A program made the position numbers and the translations under genes. Under the pieces are notes generated by a model, which was not told the DNA's origin, searched no databases, and saw only the letters and a program-made list of their open reading frames with translations. Shown one piece after another: positions 31,147-45,500 of a DNA stretch of 64,000 nt. How positions within the stretch are numbered: position 1 is the first letter of the stretch; each line of letters opens with the position of its first letter. Source of the stretch: Acanthaster planci (taxonomy: Eukaryota > Echinodermata > Asteroidea > Valvatida > Acanthasteridae); the NCBI RefSeq assembly GCF_001949145.1, contig NW_019091356.1, positions 184,001 through 248,000 of the forward strand. The letters are read 5' to 3'.

Positions 31147-32289
31147 GTACAGTATTGCATTTAATAATCAGAAGAGATTACTACAAAGGCCACACATGTA
31201 GATCACTCTTCTATTCCACCCTCTCTCCTTCCCAGTGGTTAGACTTAGACATTAAACTTACTGGTAATTACTAGTGTAATGGATGCAAGGCATACATGTA
31301 CAAATCCTCGGAAGCCAAAACCTTAAACAGCAACTGCACACCAGTAAATGTTAACACCTAGGGAAAATATTTACATGTAAATGAGAAATAAAATGAAATA
31401 TATGTACATGTAACACAATATCCATGAACACTTAGTCTGAAAAAATTGAAAACTGAATAATACAGAGCACAACCACACTAATGGACAGCTGAATAATATT
31501 CTGAATAGGGCTTTCTGAGAGCTTCACATGAATAAGATACATGTATTCTCCCTGGTTGTTTACCTGAAAAACTTATAGGACCTACATATACATACGTGTA
31601 CATCTCTCTGAAAAGGCAAAAATTTGAATGTAAAGACACAGATTATTTTATGTTTTACACTGTCACAAGTCCTCTGAGATGGATCTTTTAAGTAGTACAC
31701 TGTATGTGAAAGTGTGAAAGTAACCTACCGGTATCACTATGACAGAGAATATTGCTCAATCACCATCTCTCTATTTTAGAATTTGTCCCACAAGTGTACA
31801 TGTGTTTTTTTTTTCATTTACAAAAGAAACAGTACATGTACATTACACGTACATTAAAACCCTAACTGCCAAACACAATGTTTGGCTTAAGAAAAGTCTC
31901 AGAACTACAAAATACTAAGTAGTAGCCTGAGCCTGAAGGACCTAGCGCTACAAATTACTACTTCTGGCTAGGTTACTTCCATTGTTACTTGTACAGAGAA
32001 CAACAAAGTCATGCATTCATAGTGCCACTGTAAGGAACATTGTCTTGTCTATTGTGTATCCTACGGCTTCAAAGAACAGTAAGGTCATGTCCTCTTACAA
32101 GCGACAGGGCTGAATCGTACATTTTACTACAACTAGTAATTTGAAGTAGTATGTACCTGTAGGCTTCGGGATAGCTACATGTTGCTGTATATATAGCAGC
32201 TTGTTGGAAAAAGTGACAATGAATGCCAAACTGATCTACATGTACACGTAGTTCTCCCTGTTGGCTTTAAATCTCACAAATAGCAGACA

Positions 32290-32440
32290 TGTACTAATAT
32301 ACACCTATGTACTATGTACGTGTATGTACATGTACATATACTGCCAAGACTTTGTAAACTACACACACATGGATCCAATCTCACTAAAGCTCAGACTCAG
32401 AAGATACATGTACATGTATATGTACACATGTACCATAATT
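32290..32440. repeat. ACATGT hexamer-rich stretch
   Basis: Two blocks, 32310-32340 and 32404-32433, of (GTACAT)n and GTACGTGTATGTACATGTAC variants. Confidence 0.85.
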
Positions 32441-32564
32441 TATGCATTATAACCCAGATCTCTAACAAGCAACATGCTATAGTGCACATGTTGACGATAT
32501 GCTATATAAGCAACTACATGTGCATGTATGAATACTTATGGGGAGGGCCAATCAAGTTTCAATT

Positions 32565-32640
32565 GATCAACTCAGTGTGGATTCGAACCCAAGTCACAAC
32601 GATGCAAGTTGACAGAGTAAGATACATGTACAATGTTCTA
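32565..32640 (-). mobile_element. tRNA-SINE fragment (B box only)
   Basis: On the minus strand GGGTTCGAATCC (rc of 32580-32591) is a perfect Pol III B box inside TGACTTGGGTTCGAATCCAC. No clear A box, so a fragment at most. Confidence 0.35.
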
Positions 32641-32807
32641 GTACAGGATAAAGGATGTTTTCGTACATGTACATGTATGTATATGTACATGTACATGCTG
32701 GCCATCCAATACTTTGAAGTGTGAAGCTAGACCATCAAATATTAATACAAGGTGGATGGAGGGATTTCAGTTTCTTAATTTCACACGGCCGACTCCTCCA
32801 GCCTCAT

Positions 32808-32978
32808 TCAAATGTCAACACACAGAGTACTTTGTTTAACTGTTGTAAGAGCAAACCTGCCTGAATTTGCAGCCTCAATGACATGGCCACTCTCTATCTT
32901 CTTTGGTGCATTCATGCTGACAAAGTTGAAAATCCTCAAGACTTCAATCAAAATTTCATCAACAATTTTTTGTTTGCC
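32808..32978 (-). other. Unassigned exon-like ORF
   Basis: A minus-strand frame is open over about 60 codons, after an acceptor-like tttgtgtttcttcag. It includes KQKIVDEILIEVLRIFNFVS and KKIESGHVIEAANSGRF. Hydrophobic spacing looks helical. I do not recognise a family, other frames are also open, and the donor is weak. Confidence 0.2.
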
Positions 32979-33769
32979 CAAATCATACCTGAAGAAACAC
33001 AAATACCAGTAGCTTCAGGCAAACAGGTAAAGGCTTCTATTATTCTGAACCATTGTCCATTATTCCATGATGTAATTTGGTAGCACAGCTCGTCCATCTA
33101 ATCAAATTTCAGAATACACAACGGAACTGAGGGACAAGGCATAGTAAAATGTTCATTGCTGTCCACGGTTCTTGCCAGGAAAAATTTTCTCTTTGTACTA
33201 AACATGTGAGGGAAGGGTCTAACTGGGAACACAAGATGGGGGAATAGGAAGGGTTGCTAGGATGAAGAGTTCAGAACAGAGCCACAAGAAAGGATGACTG
33301 GTAGCACTGATGACAACAGGAGAAGCAGCATCTTTATACACAACAGGTCATAATCCACATATGTCAGACAGAATCAGAAAAACCTATTAAAGATCAACAA
33401 ATCCTACAAACCAATGTTCAAGTGCACAAATAACATTTGCCCAAGCACTGTGCATGTACACATACACTGGTGTATAACCAGCATCAAGCTTCCATAAAAT
33501 GAAGTGTTTACCTATCAATCGACACAGTTTCATATCCTAGACAAGAAAAAACTTAAATTGAGTTTTGTTTGCCCAGTCAATCCACATCCCATGGTGTACA
33601 TTATGTATTTGTACCAAATTGGTAAATTTCCACATGTACAGTATACAGCTTTATAAACTTACAAAGACTTTTTCACAAGTTTCACACCATGCACACAAGT
33701 ACTAGATCTGCTATAAGAATAATTATTTGGCAACCCACAAACTTGTACATGTAACTTCTTGTTACATGT

Positions 33770-33875
33770 ACATGGAATGTAAAGTACATGTATATGTACA
33801 AATGTGACTGCAGCGAAATGTGTTTTACATGTACATACACTGTACAAGTACATGCACATACATGTACATGTATCT
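33770..33875. repeat. ACATGT hexamer-rich stretch
   Basis: Blocks GTACATGTATATGTACA and ACATACATGTACATGTAT with single-base variants in between. Confidence 0.85.
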
Positions 33876-34924
33876 CTCAAGAACAAAACAGCAGAAGCAC
33901 AGTGCACAGTAACCCTGAATCCAGTATACATGTTCCGGTACCAGTACAGTCTCCATGTATGACTTTTGTTGACTATCTTACAGCATACACGCTCAAGAGA
34001 AGGACATCCAAAAGCATTTTATTATGGGAACGAAAGGTTAAGTTAGAATCTTCATAGAATTTTACAAGAGTTGACTGAGCAATGCCACTTTCTAAATTGT
34101 TCCAATGATACACAGAAATACAGTTGGTACAACTAAATACGTACCGGTAACATTTTGATGTAAAAGTGGAACAGATTTCTTCAGATACATGTACATGTAC
34201 AAGAGTCATCAACTTCCATACATGCATGGCTCAGTGCATGCATTGAGTAAGTAATCCTAAGGAATCTGAAGTGTTTCGCTGACATCCACCAATCAAAGGT
34301 ACGAGTACCAAGGCTGAGGCACAGACCCAAGAAATGAAAGAATGCATCAGTCACAGTGAGCGGTCGATTGACCTGGATGTATGTAGACCTGCCACCGAAA
34401 TGGCACGCACTCAGCAGCTGGGTTATTTTTACCAGGAGAAGATGCTGGACTGAAGCCACAACAACTGCGTATCTTACATGTAAATGGAATCCTAATACAC
34501 TAAAGTACATGTACGTATATATATGCATGGGAACGGAATCTACACATACATGTATGTACGTGTAGGAACATGTTTGTATGATGCAACTGTAAAAAGCCAT
34601 TATCCATCTCCTTCCTCTTAGCACTGCGAGGACACTGTTTTAAAAAGGTGAAATCACTGCATTTGTCAATCAAATTTGGATTCATTACTTGCACTGCTCA
34701 TTTGAAAGGGTCACAACATTTACATCACACTTCAATACAGTATGTCCCTTTAATACAATGCAATATATTATAGACACTGCCAATACTGTGCAAGTCCACA
34801 AAGTTAATGCTAATTTACATGTACACAAATACTAATATACATGTATGTACATGCACCATTGTAATGATAATGAAGACTTGTACATACATGTACATGTGCA
34901 ATCTTATTGTGCACCTGGGAATTT

Positions 34925-35440
34925 CTTTATGATGAAATTTCAAGCTGCATGATCGATGTATTTGTGTACTTTCCTTCCCATTTTTATTTTTTTGACTTCA
35001 TTTTTTAAAGCTACATGTAAATTTTCTTGTGACGGCACATAAGTCTCATTTTAGAGATCAACTGTTTGAAAGTTTAATTAAGGCCTGTGGGGTATTAATT
35101 GGTTGTTTAGGCTCTTTTTCAGATTGCTTTGAAGTTATGTGAATAATTTATGTCAACATTGATTTATTAAGATTAGAATTTTATGTTTTCATTTTCAGTA
35201 GTTGTTTAACTGCCTCAAAACATCTTTTAAATGAATACAACACTTTATAAATTCTGCATTATTATTTACAATGCAATGGAAATGATAGCTTTATAAAGAA
35301 CAAAAAACAAAGAAAACTGGCTGATCCAATGAAAGTGTATCACAAATGAGCACTTTTTTAAGCTTCTGTTTTACGAAACTTTTTGCAAACTCAGTGGATA
35401 ACTGTGAGGTTCCATGATGCATTATTCAAATAGCATTAAG
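34925..35440. other. Repeat-poor AT-rich island
   Basis: About 500 bp without hexamer clusters, containing TTTAATTAAGG and ATTAATTGG homeodomain-type words. No ORF of note. Could be a conserved non-coding element; no direct proof. Confidence 0.25.
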
Positions 35441-35796
35441 GCCAGTACATGTAGCGGTCAAGATATCACTATTCCTAGAAAGATTGAAGTTTGATAACAC
35501 AGATGCCATTCCTAGACAACATCTATCATAGCATCCCTATTCCTAGACAACATCAACATGTAGGCCCTACATTACCATGGCATACATGTATCCCCGCAAA
35601 TCCTGATTGCCAAATTACATGTACTGTCCACTCATGTCTCAGCCCTCTTGACCAGACCAAAAAGCAATTCACGTTCATTTATCATGTACATGTAGATTAA
35701 CCAACAGCACAGATTTAAGCAAGTATCCTGTCAAACTCAAATCTTGGCTCATAATTCAGACTTTTAACATTCATCTGAACAGACTGGTGCCCTTAC

Positions 35797-35891
35797 CTGT
35801 CACCCTAATAATCCATTAACACATCAGCCACTACATGGTCAGAATACATCCATTCAGTGACCTCAAACTAAAAGCCAGAATAACTTCCAGA
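35797..35891 (-). other. Weak candidate minus-strand exon
   Basis: Acceptor gggcttttcag and donor GACAG|gtaagg frame 95 nt with stops in all frames. It would fit a leader exon of a minus-strand transcript, but such pairs arise by chance in this much DNA. Confidence 0.15.
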
Positions 35892-38800
35892 CTGAAAAGC
35901 CCATTGAGATTTCTCACTCTCTACTGCTCTTTTGGAGGGCGCCAAGGTTTCTGAAAGCATGTTAGGAATACCAATGCTAAGGCTGAAGAGGGCAGCTAAA
36001 TCATGCAAGGCAGATTGCATGGGGGGAACAGGTATTACAGTTTCTCTGGAGTCACTAATTGGAGTTGTGTAAGCATAGAGTCATACCCAGATGTTGATTT
36101 GAATCACAATACCCATACAGTGTATGCTTCTTGCTCATCACATAAATTACAATTATTAAAAATCACACATTCTGTGCCCAGGCAAGTGGTCAAGCAGACA
36201 CCTTTCTCCCTCAGTTTTTTTTTAAGAGCCATTTTGAATAGCAAAGCTGTTACAAAAATTCTCTTTTTGAAATTCCTGTTACATTTTTTTGAACTACGTG
36301 AAGATTCACTTTGCTTTGACCCACAGGAGATCAATGTTTGTTACTAAATACTTCTCCAAGATGCATGTGCATGTTAAGTCAAACATGGTAAAGGCATGTA
36401 TGAGCTCGTAAGGGCACTTGTAAAAGCAAATATTTCCTCCGGCCAAATCATCTAAAAAATAACCCTGTGTAAAGTCACAATTATCCTGAAAGGTTCTTGT
36501 CTACATGCATAAAACAACTTTCTTTATTTTAAGTACAAATAACTTCACAATTCTTCTCTGAAAGCTTGTACACATGATGGTACATGTACATGTAGTCTGT
36601 GGTATTACATTTTTCATATTGTGACTATTAAACTTGGAGGCAAGTGCAAACTATAGACCAGCAAAATTTAAAGTTCCTTTCTAATACACTGTACCTGACT
36701 CCAGCCTGCATGGAACATTTCAACAGTCCACACTTCAACAGCAAGTTGGTGAACCCCATTAGAACAAGCTCTTGTACATTTAAGTTGTAGGAAAATCTGC
36801 CACACACAGTAAACAGTGTCAAGTACTTGCCCTCTCCCATCCTAATCCAAGACCAGTTGGACTACTGCTATACATTTTTCCCAACACAACCAAAAACACG
36901 AATTACATTAGAATTTCTCAAGAAAAACAGCCAAAAAAGACAGCCTCTTCAACCAAACAGATAACATGAATGAGGAATATTGAACATTTTTGTCTAGAAA
37001 ACAGTGGAAATCCGTATGAATTGTCAGCAATGTTTCATCAGTTTCATCTTAACTGCGTTCCGTACATGTAGGTTGTTACAATCCAATTACAAAAGAACCA
37101 ACTTGGGTTTTCAATTAAGACAATGAATAACAAAAGAAAGACAACAACCACAGAAATGCAAAATTATCATTTTCAGTTTTATGTGTTCCTGAAGCTTTAA
37201 GATTTCTAATTATTTACATAGATGCAGATCTGCATGTAACTTGAATGTTAAGTGAATGAAAGGTTCAATGTGAAAAAAATGCTGAGAATGGTGAAACTCT
37301 TGAAAAATCCATTCTGGGGCAGATACAATCCAGGTGATTTATTCTGCTCATGGTGCCCTTCACTCCTCAGCTGAAAATTGACTAGTGACATTCTAAGCAG
37401 GTGTGGTGTAAATATGTAATGAATGGCAAAACAAGATGGCCCCTCTCGCTTCTCTCTCCCTCTCTCAATCTGCAAAGCTTGAAAGGTTGGGTCTTGATGT
37501 GTGCACGAGGTATCTCCCCTAGAACTGCAAATGGAGGACATGCGTACCAATGGATATTAGCCTTGATTGATACAAGATACATGTAGGCCTACATGTACTT
37601 GCTGTAAAGCCTACTGTAGTGCTACAATGTATGAGAGCAGCAGTAATTCTTCAATGGTACACATACTCGAATATGCTACTTAGTGGTGTATTACAGCTCA
37701 ATTAGTCTGCCAAAGACTGGCCATGCTATGAAACAAACTTGAAAAATGACATGAAATTATAATAGTCATTTTAGACAATGACTCATAGGACACCTGGGCA
37801 TGTACATGTACAAGTACGCATACACACATTTATAGAACATACCGGTGCATGTACGGTATGTACATGTATGTACATGTACACTGGTACTGATATTGCATTC
37901 TTGAATAGTTCCAGTTAGAACACATATTAGTCGTACAACCACCCAAATCATGACCTGAATAACTTCTAAAACTGACAACTTTCTGAGGTTCATTTTATGT
38001 ACATATACATGCAGACTACTATGTCCTGGTAAATGTGTAGGGCACATGTAGCATGTTTTGTAGAACACAACAGATGTCACTATGTAATGAACAGTACATG
38101 TACATAAATCTTGAGCTACGAAAGTCTTGAACTTTGTGGAAGAAATTCAAGAGGTGTGCATGGACAACAGTCAGAAGATATGGGTAGAAGCAATATTTGT
38201 GCTTGTAGACATATACCTGTAAGTGTACATTGTACATGTTCAGCATTACAGTGTAAAATTCCCTTGGTTCTAAGTACTGTACTCCTTTCACAATCCAGAT
38301 ACACACTGTCACAGAATATAATCGACAAGCACATGTACATGAACATAACCCCAACTCAAAACCACAAAATGTTCATCTTGAGAATACCATTCAAATTAAC
38401 AACACATGCAGACCTGGAGTAACTGTGGGTCAAAGTTAAATGCGAAGAAAACTAGCTAGCTTTGCAGCTGGCTTACATTATCTTGAGTCGCTGTGTGTAA
38501 AGCAAAGACTGCACAGCCTCTGAGGAAATCAGGAGGCACCATCTTTGTATCAAGCTACTTCAAGTGCAAGTAACTAGAAGAGGCAATACTTGGGATAACA
38601 ATAACATCACGTAGGAGGTTCTAAATGTTACAATAACAAAATGTGTGCAACTGTTATTCTATGGTATTCAAAAGGGAGCAGAAAAAATCCCATTACAAAA
38701 ATTAAATCATGATGAACGATGACATTGGTTGAGAAACTTACAGAATGGAGACTTTTAAAGAGAAATTAAAGAATTGGGTGTCTTCTTTCTTCACTTTGTC

Positions 38801-39260
38801 AAAATGCCCCACAATAAAGTACAACCATGCTTCATGTGAGTGCTTGAGTTATTCCTCCCTTCCTGTAGGAGTGGAGATAACACAAATCAAATTTAACAGA
38901 ATATGGGTCTACCGTCTATGTCATTTATCCCTGCGCTAGCACAAACCACAAGAGGAAGTCTGCAACAAAAAGTAAAGATGCTACAACTAAAACTACAAGC
39001 TAACATTTTTGAACAGCTCAGCAAATTCAGCAGTTTACCTGGCCTAAAGGCCAGTAAGCCTACACGTAGGTCAGCTGTCTACCGTATGGCAATTTTGTTA
39101 TCATCTCTAGACTTTGCATAGCCTGATATACATTAACGTATACACATATGTATGTTTGAAGATGTCAGCGTTAATGATCTAGTTTCAAAATGTGCCCTTT
39201 TCCTTCTACAGGTATTTTATGAAACAAGATAAATATGGTACATGAACCACTACCAGTACA
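35892..39260. other. Non-coding stretch, nothing recognised
   Basis: Scattered ACATGT blocks (36580, 37575-37595, 37800-37880, 38095, 38335). No exon or element that I can support. Confidence 0.5.
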
Positions 39261-39269
39261 ATGGGCTCA

Positions 39270-39590
39270 TAGTTTTCAACTGGGGTTTGAATACATGTAC
39301 TTTATGCCAGACTGTTGAGCCTAACCATGGACCCATTATGGTCCAACCTGTGGGGTAATGGCACCTGTATCCTTGGGTAAGACATTTTTGTCCTCTAATT
39401 ACATCACATATGCTTCTCCCAGTACAGAAGTGAAATGGTTAACCTGCAGGGAAAGAGATGATTACTGTATTTGCAGCAATAGGGTAGTAGCATTGAGGAA
39501 GGAAACTATGGTAACAGCTAAAGACAAGGAGGTATGCTTTATGGGGCCAAAGCATGGGGGTAGTAATAATGTGAAGCATTTTAACCTTTG
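39270..39590 (+). mobile_element. tRNA-derived SINE, degenerate copy
   Basis: B-box-like GGTTTGAATA at 39284-39293, then the body landmarks CCTTGGGTAAGACATTTTTG, GCTTCTCCCAGTACAGAAGT and GGGGCCAAAGCATGGGGGTA before AGTAATAAT. These match, in order, TTTGGCAAGGCACTTTGTCA, GCTTCTCCCCACCCAGGAGT and GGGCCCAATGTGCAGGAGTA of the copy at 63286-63600. Confidence 0.6.
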
Positions 39591-39599
39591 ATGAAAGGG

Positions 39600-42500
39600 T
39601 TAGGCACTATTTTCATTTGCATGTTTTTATGTCCTTGACATGTCAGTATGCAAGGCCAATATTATGAACCTTAACATGTACAAAAAATGTATGAAATACC
39701 AGTACCTGAAAAATGTTTGCATGGAACTACATGTAATAAGGATAGAACTAATGAGCTGATAGAGAATGTTTGAACATGTCTTGTAATGATGCAGCTTTGA
39801 CGTCAAGGGATTGGTTGATGTCCTGTGGTTTCAATTTTAATGTAACTATCTGCTTTCACAGAGTGTGTTTGCAGATCACATGCACAGTACTGTACATGTG
39901 CTCAGTGTACTAGTGACAGTGTACCTTCACTGAAAGGTTTCACAGGTAGTCACGAAGCAGGTTAATAAGCCACAACAAAGACTGACAAGTTCTACCCATG
40001 AAAAGAACAGAATTCAATCATTGTTTTCTGCCTTTTTCAAAGCGTATTGAACTGAGACAGACAAGGTCACGAATTCATCCAAACTGACTTAGAGTCTTTA
40101 GAAAAATCCCTCACAGTGTTGCAGCGTATCATTCAACACCTTGGTTGTAAAGGAATGCCAAATCATTTCAGGATCAGTTGTTCAACAGCTTTGCATTGGT
40201 TCAAAGGATCTTTTAATATCGGCCCAGATGTACAATACATATTTACACTATGATGCGTGTGAAGGCATCTTTATGTTAATAACAGCATACGTGGACTTGC
40301 AATGGAATTTTTCAGTATTCTTGTAATAAAAGAAATAAATGATGTAGCGTTCTGACAGTACAAGCAGAATTGTTTTAATACAGGAACAACAACATGAGAC
40401 AGACCCTACATGCAAAAAGTGTGCACGTTTCTCTGGCAGTGGGATCAAAGAAAGTTTCACAACATACGTATAGGTTTTTCCCTTCAGTGATAAATTCAAG
40501 CACTGCATATTCCATACTGTCCTGGAGCTCTGAAAATGCCACTAGAAATTGTTGAAAAACATACAAGTAGGAGAAACACTGTACAGACTACATGTTGTCC
40601 AACAATGGCACAGAGTGGCCTTTTTCAATCTTTCCACTCAAAGGCAAACCAGGCATTCCTCCGAAATCCACCTCCTTGAGTACATGTGTACATGTACACA
40701 GAGCTCCTTGACATGCAGTGGTGGAGTTTTATTTCTCGCATTTGCAAGAATTCCATCTGTCAAGCATCTGCTGTCAACAGGCGCAATTAAGTCAAACAAA
40801 ATATACAGGATGCAATTGGTATATAATTTGTATATACATCAATTCCAGGAGCCTATGCTGGTAGTAATTAAAGCCTTACCTTGATTTGATCATTGGACGT
40901 AGTCAGTTCAATAGTAAAATAGCTGAACCACCATTGAGTCTGCTACCACTATCACTAAGATTAAAATCCTTACGTACTGTAATGACAGTTATAAAGGTCA
41001 GTACACACAGCTGAAATGTAGCGTATATCAGATGGCAAAACTGACATCAGTGGCAGCGTGATTTGCTGGTTGCATGCCTAGTGATTGAGTACACTATAAC
41101 ATGCAGATATCCCCACACCACTCCAGATCAATCTTCATCCAACTAACCATACAGCTACTATAATCATGACAATCTGAACGTAGACTCACTGTACATCTGA
41201 ACAGACCTTTACTTTGCCCTGCCACCCCTTGCAGGTCCTGCCACAAATCACAATGGCACACAATATGCAGTGCTTCTCATCTACGTGTAGCTTGTATTAA
41301 TAGCCAGAGGCACCCAATGAGCACTGCTCCCATAATGGGACAGCCCAATGGAAAACTCAGATTAAATGCACTGGGATGGTCAACCCTGAAGAACAGGGGT
41401 GGCAGGAATCAATGAGGGACAAAAAAATGCAATCCAAGAAGTGATGACTTGACAGTTGTTTTCTTCACTATTCAATCCCTAAGGTAAAAAGTTAACCAAA
41501 AAGAGACTTTTTTTCTGCTGTAACAGACTGGTACAACCCAGATTTTGCCACTGCTTTATACAAAAAAGTATATAAAAATTACACATTGTATTACATTATG
41601 CACATGTATTGACCATACTGTTCATCACATGAAAGGTCTAAACAGAAATGCTACAACGCATTTTATTCAAAAAAGTACAGTACAAAAAATATGTTCACTG
41701 TTCCTTTCCCTCCCTATCTTTCAAACAACAAAACTTCACAACTAAAAGGCCATGTTTTAATAAGTAAACATGGCACGCTCAGAAAATCAAACAAATCTTT
41801 CATTCAAAATGCAAATTCAAAACTTAAAACCTTGCATATTTAAAAGTGATCACAGTGCAAATTTCTGATTCAAAATACTAAAATAAATAGAGTAGCTAGC
41901 ACTTCACTTACATCCATCCTGCATATCTCTCACCAGTAGATGTGAAGACCAAAACAAAATCTATTTTCACTGCCTACAGCAAACAATACATACGGTGAAT
42001 GCACATGGGCTGTGTACATGTAGTAAGCGTATGCAGATTATTTCAGGCAATTAATCAATTATTTGAAACCGCAGCAGCTGTGTGGGATTTATGAACAATT
42101 AAAATCACAGCTTACTCAAACAAAAAACACTCCCGTAACACAGCAGGATGTGTCTGGCAGAAGAAAAGGCTACATTATTGATTTGTCTCTTGAACAGAAA
42201 ATATGTACGTGTACATTGTACAATACACAACATGTACATGTACGTACACCGTATATGTACACGCACCAGGTACCTTGCATGTGTCGGTGGACATGTTGAA
42301 TGATTCAAAATTAATGTACAAATTTGCATAAACTGTTCTTCAGTTATAGACAATATCCTTTGTTATCCCATGTATGCCTACATTACCTAGTCAATGCAAT
42401 GTGCATATAATCTGAAAGTTCACTTCCAGGGTGAAATAAAATAAGCAAAAAAGCACACAAATCAATGGAATTTTTACATGTACAATGCACAATGTGTACA

Positions 42501-45500
42501 TGCATGGTTTCTAAATTCTTTCCAACCACTACAGTATCACTATGCCTATTTGTTTGTGAGAGATAAGTCATTATGTTATACACGTACATGTACATACATG
42601 TACTAGTAGTTTCCACATGTTTGGGTTTACACATAACATGTAATTTGGGAGTACACGCCATCACTGAAATGTTGCTTAAACTTTAAAATCCTGAATTTCA
42701 CACATGAAGTTCAACGATGCAAATTCAATACCAAATTTGGGAACAATTTCTCCTACATGCTCTAGCAGAAAAATAAAACGAAATATCATATGGCATCATC
42801 AAAACTGACATGCCCTGAAGAACAAACCATTGCTAGGCGTTCATGGACCTCACAATCCCTTACTTTTTATCTATCCTCCTAACTATGCCCACTATTTGCT
42901 CAGGACACAAAAACCAGGGGGCTGTCAAAACTTGTTGATAATACTGTGCTGATGCTTCACACCTATAGATACTTCTTACAAGAATAATGTAGATGTAACT
43001 TTCATGAGACAATGGCTATGACGCATGCTTCCATCATGCAATTTTAATTTTTACAAAGGAAAGTTGCTAGGAAGTTAAATCTATACACCAATATCTCCTG
43101 AAAATACATTCATCATCTGGAAATGAGCTGACAAAAGCTCTATAAATTTTTCAGAATATGAAACCCCTGTCCACCTGACAACAGATCGAGTGAGAAAATG
43201 AATGGCTCTTAAGATCCTGATTTGCTATCAAATTTAAAATTTAAAGAGAAAAATATTGACCTGCGGAAGTCAGTTTCCTCAGAGGTACCAACAAGATTGT
43301 GGATTATATACATGTACATGTACGTGTACAGATAGATGACGTCAAATGCATACAATGTGGAATTACTAAGGCTCCTGAATATAAAAGCAGTAAGAACCAA
43401 ATTATTCAGCTAGGGTTTGCCTAAACTTACACTGCCTTTTTGTAACCATTATAAACACAATGCCCTAAAGTTGACTCTTGTAGAATACAGCAACACCCAT
43501 CATAAGTTTAATTCTGTAAGAATGTGAAGAGACTTTAAAGGTTAAGATTCATACACTTTGGAAAAAGTCTGTTGAAAAAACTACCTACAAGTAGATGCTG
43601 ATAAACAGTGCATGAACATCATGAATTACCCTAATTGAGCAAGAGAATCGCGAAGCTGATCATCCCTCTATTCTATGTTATAACATTCTCAGTAGACAGT
43701 TGCCGGCCTTTTGCACCTCATGGGATAACGGTAATAAGGCAATTATTTTAGACATTCCCCAATGTACCTAACAAGGATTAAACTCCTGATCAGTTCAAAC
43801 CTTAATCCATTCTAAGTAATCTTATTTATCCTCACACCACTAATAACCAAGACAAACAACAACAGCTATAAACACCACCCTGACAAAAACCACAAGTGCT
43901 GCACATATACATGTAAATCCCTATGCTGGTCAACATCACAGCACAGGGAAACACCTAGTCTCTTTGTACTGAATTCAGAGAGTTTATAACTAACTTGCAT
44001 TGTAGCTTTCAACACTTATACTAACTCTTGGGTACACCATTTGTGTAATACGAAGATACCAATAAGCACACATTTACACAATTACCTGATATCTCAGGAT
44101 ATGGCAAGTGATGCATTTGAGAGTTTTAACAGCTGGGGCTGTGAGCCAGGCCAGTCACTAACTCAACTTGCTCAATATTATATCAACTCATGTAAATCCC
44201 AAGATGTCAAAAACTTCACCTCTTCGCCTTAATACATGTACCTGTAGATGTACCGTATCAATGCACTATAGTCAAACAAGAATAATTCATCCCAAATATA
44301 TCAAGTGCCCAAATCAAATAAAGTATAAGTCATTGACTTTTTAAATATTTAAATATTATCTTTGAATGCCTTGAATTTGTTCAAAAGCATGATAATGTGC
44401 ATAATTTTTACAGTGCATCATGGAGTAGGGCTACAGATTTTCATTTTCATTAAAATCCTTGCAGCAGTTCAAATTTTTTACATTTTAAGCAAACACAACT
44501 TCCATCACAATGGTAATTAAACTTCTTCTATTTGCCAAGCTTCCATCCATTTTTCATTTATTTCCCGTTGGGTGTCTGCGTTCCATTGGTGTGTCAACAA
44601 CACGTGCAAGAAGGAACAGTCATTTATGCTTTCCTATCAGATTATTTGAGCAGCATCTCAAGATGTAAGCATGCACCCTACTGTTATCTGGAGTACATGT
44701 ACCTTTAAATGATATTACTGGTCTACAGTGGAGCAGATCAGTAACTTTAGGGTCAATAAGACATCTCATCAACAGGAACAATCAATCAAAACTTCCAAGC
44801 ATTCCAGCGACCAATTCATCATATCACCAGACCTCAAAGATAATTAGAGTTCCTCATGATTAAGCACACAAATAAGACAAATCTGGCATTGCTCAACCGA
44901 CCATGACTTCAATCACTAGCAAAAGGTCATCTTGTGGATAGCATGTCATCTGCTTTAAGCATACTCTGAAACCACTCAAAACAGTCCACAAATCTGAACA
45001 TGCTTTGGCTATTTTAAACATTCACTTTTTAGACATTATTGACAAATTCTGGGTATTTTTTTTTCAACAAAAGACTAATGCCAACTTGCGCATGAAAATT
45101 GAATCCTCTGTTAGGAATACATACGATGAATTGAATGATGTGTTCATTATGTGGTTTTATGTATGATCAACTACAGTCAAGATCTCTACCTTGAATTTCT
45201 ACAGTGTACACGACTGGATTCAATCATATCAGGACTTAACCAGTATTTTTAAATTTTGATAGATAGCAATCAACAATTAAATGCTAAAACACAAAAGAAA
45301 ATTCTTGCAAACCCTACAGAACATTTGTAACACCCAAACACATCTTAACTAAAACAACTTAACACACTGTACAATATCGATGCATGTGTTCTAAGTTTCA
45401 GATCACATCCAAGATACATCAATCTCCAAACAAGGCTCAATTACTTGCAGATATTTATCATTTGTTAGCCTTCTTACCAGTACGTCACTGCTGACGAGAC

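Larger units (their letters stand above)
29930..35000. other. Non-coding stretch with dispersed hexamer repeats
   Basis: Apart from the candidate exon, SINE fragment, hexamer clusters and orphan ORF listed separately, I see no gene. ORFs rich in Met-Tyr, Val-His or Cys-Thr are translations of the hexamer. Confidence 0.5.

Noticed and set aside
39798-39805. Perfect CRE TGACGTCA (second at 43337-43344)
   Set aside because: One such octamer is expected by chance in a window of this size; neither lies in a promoter-like context.
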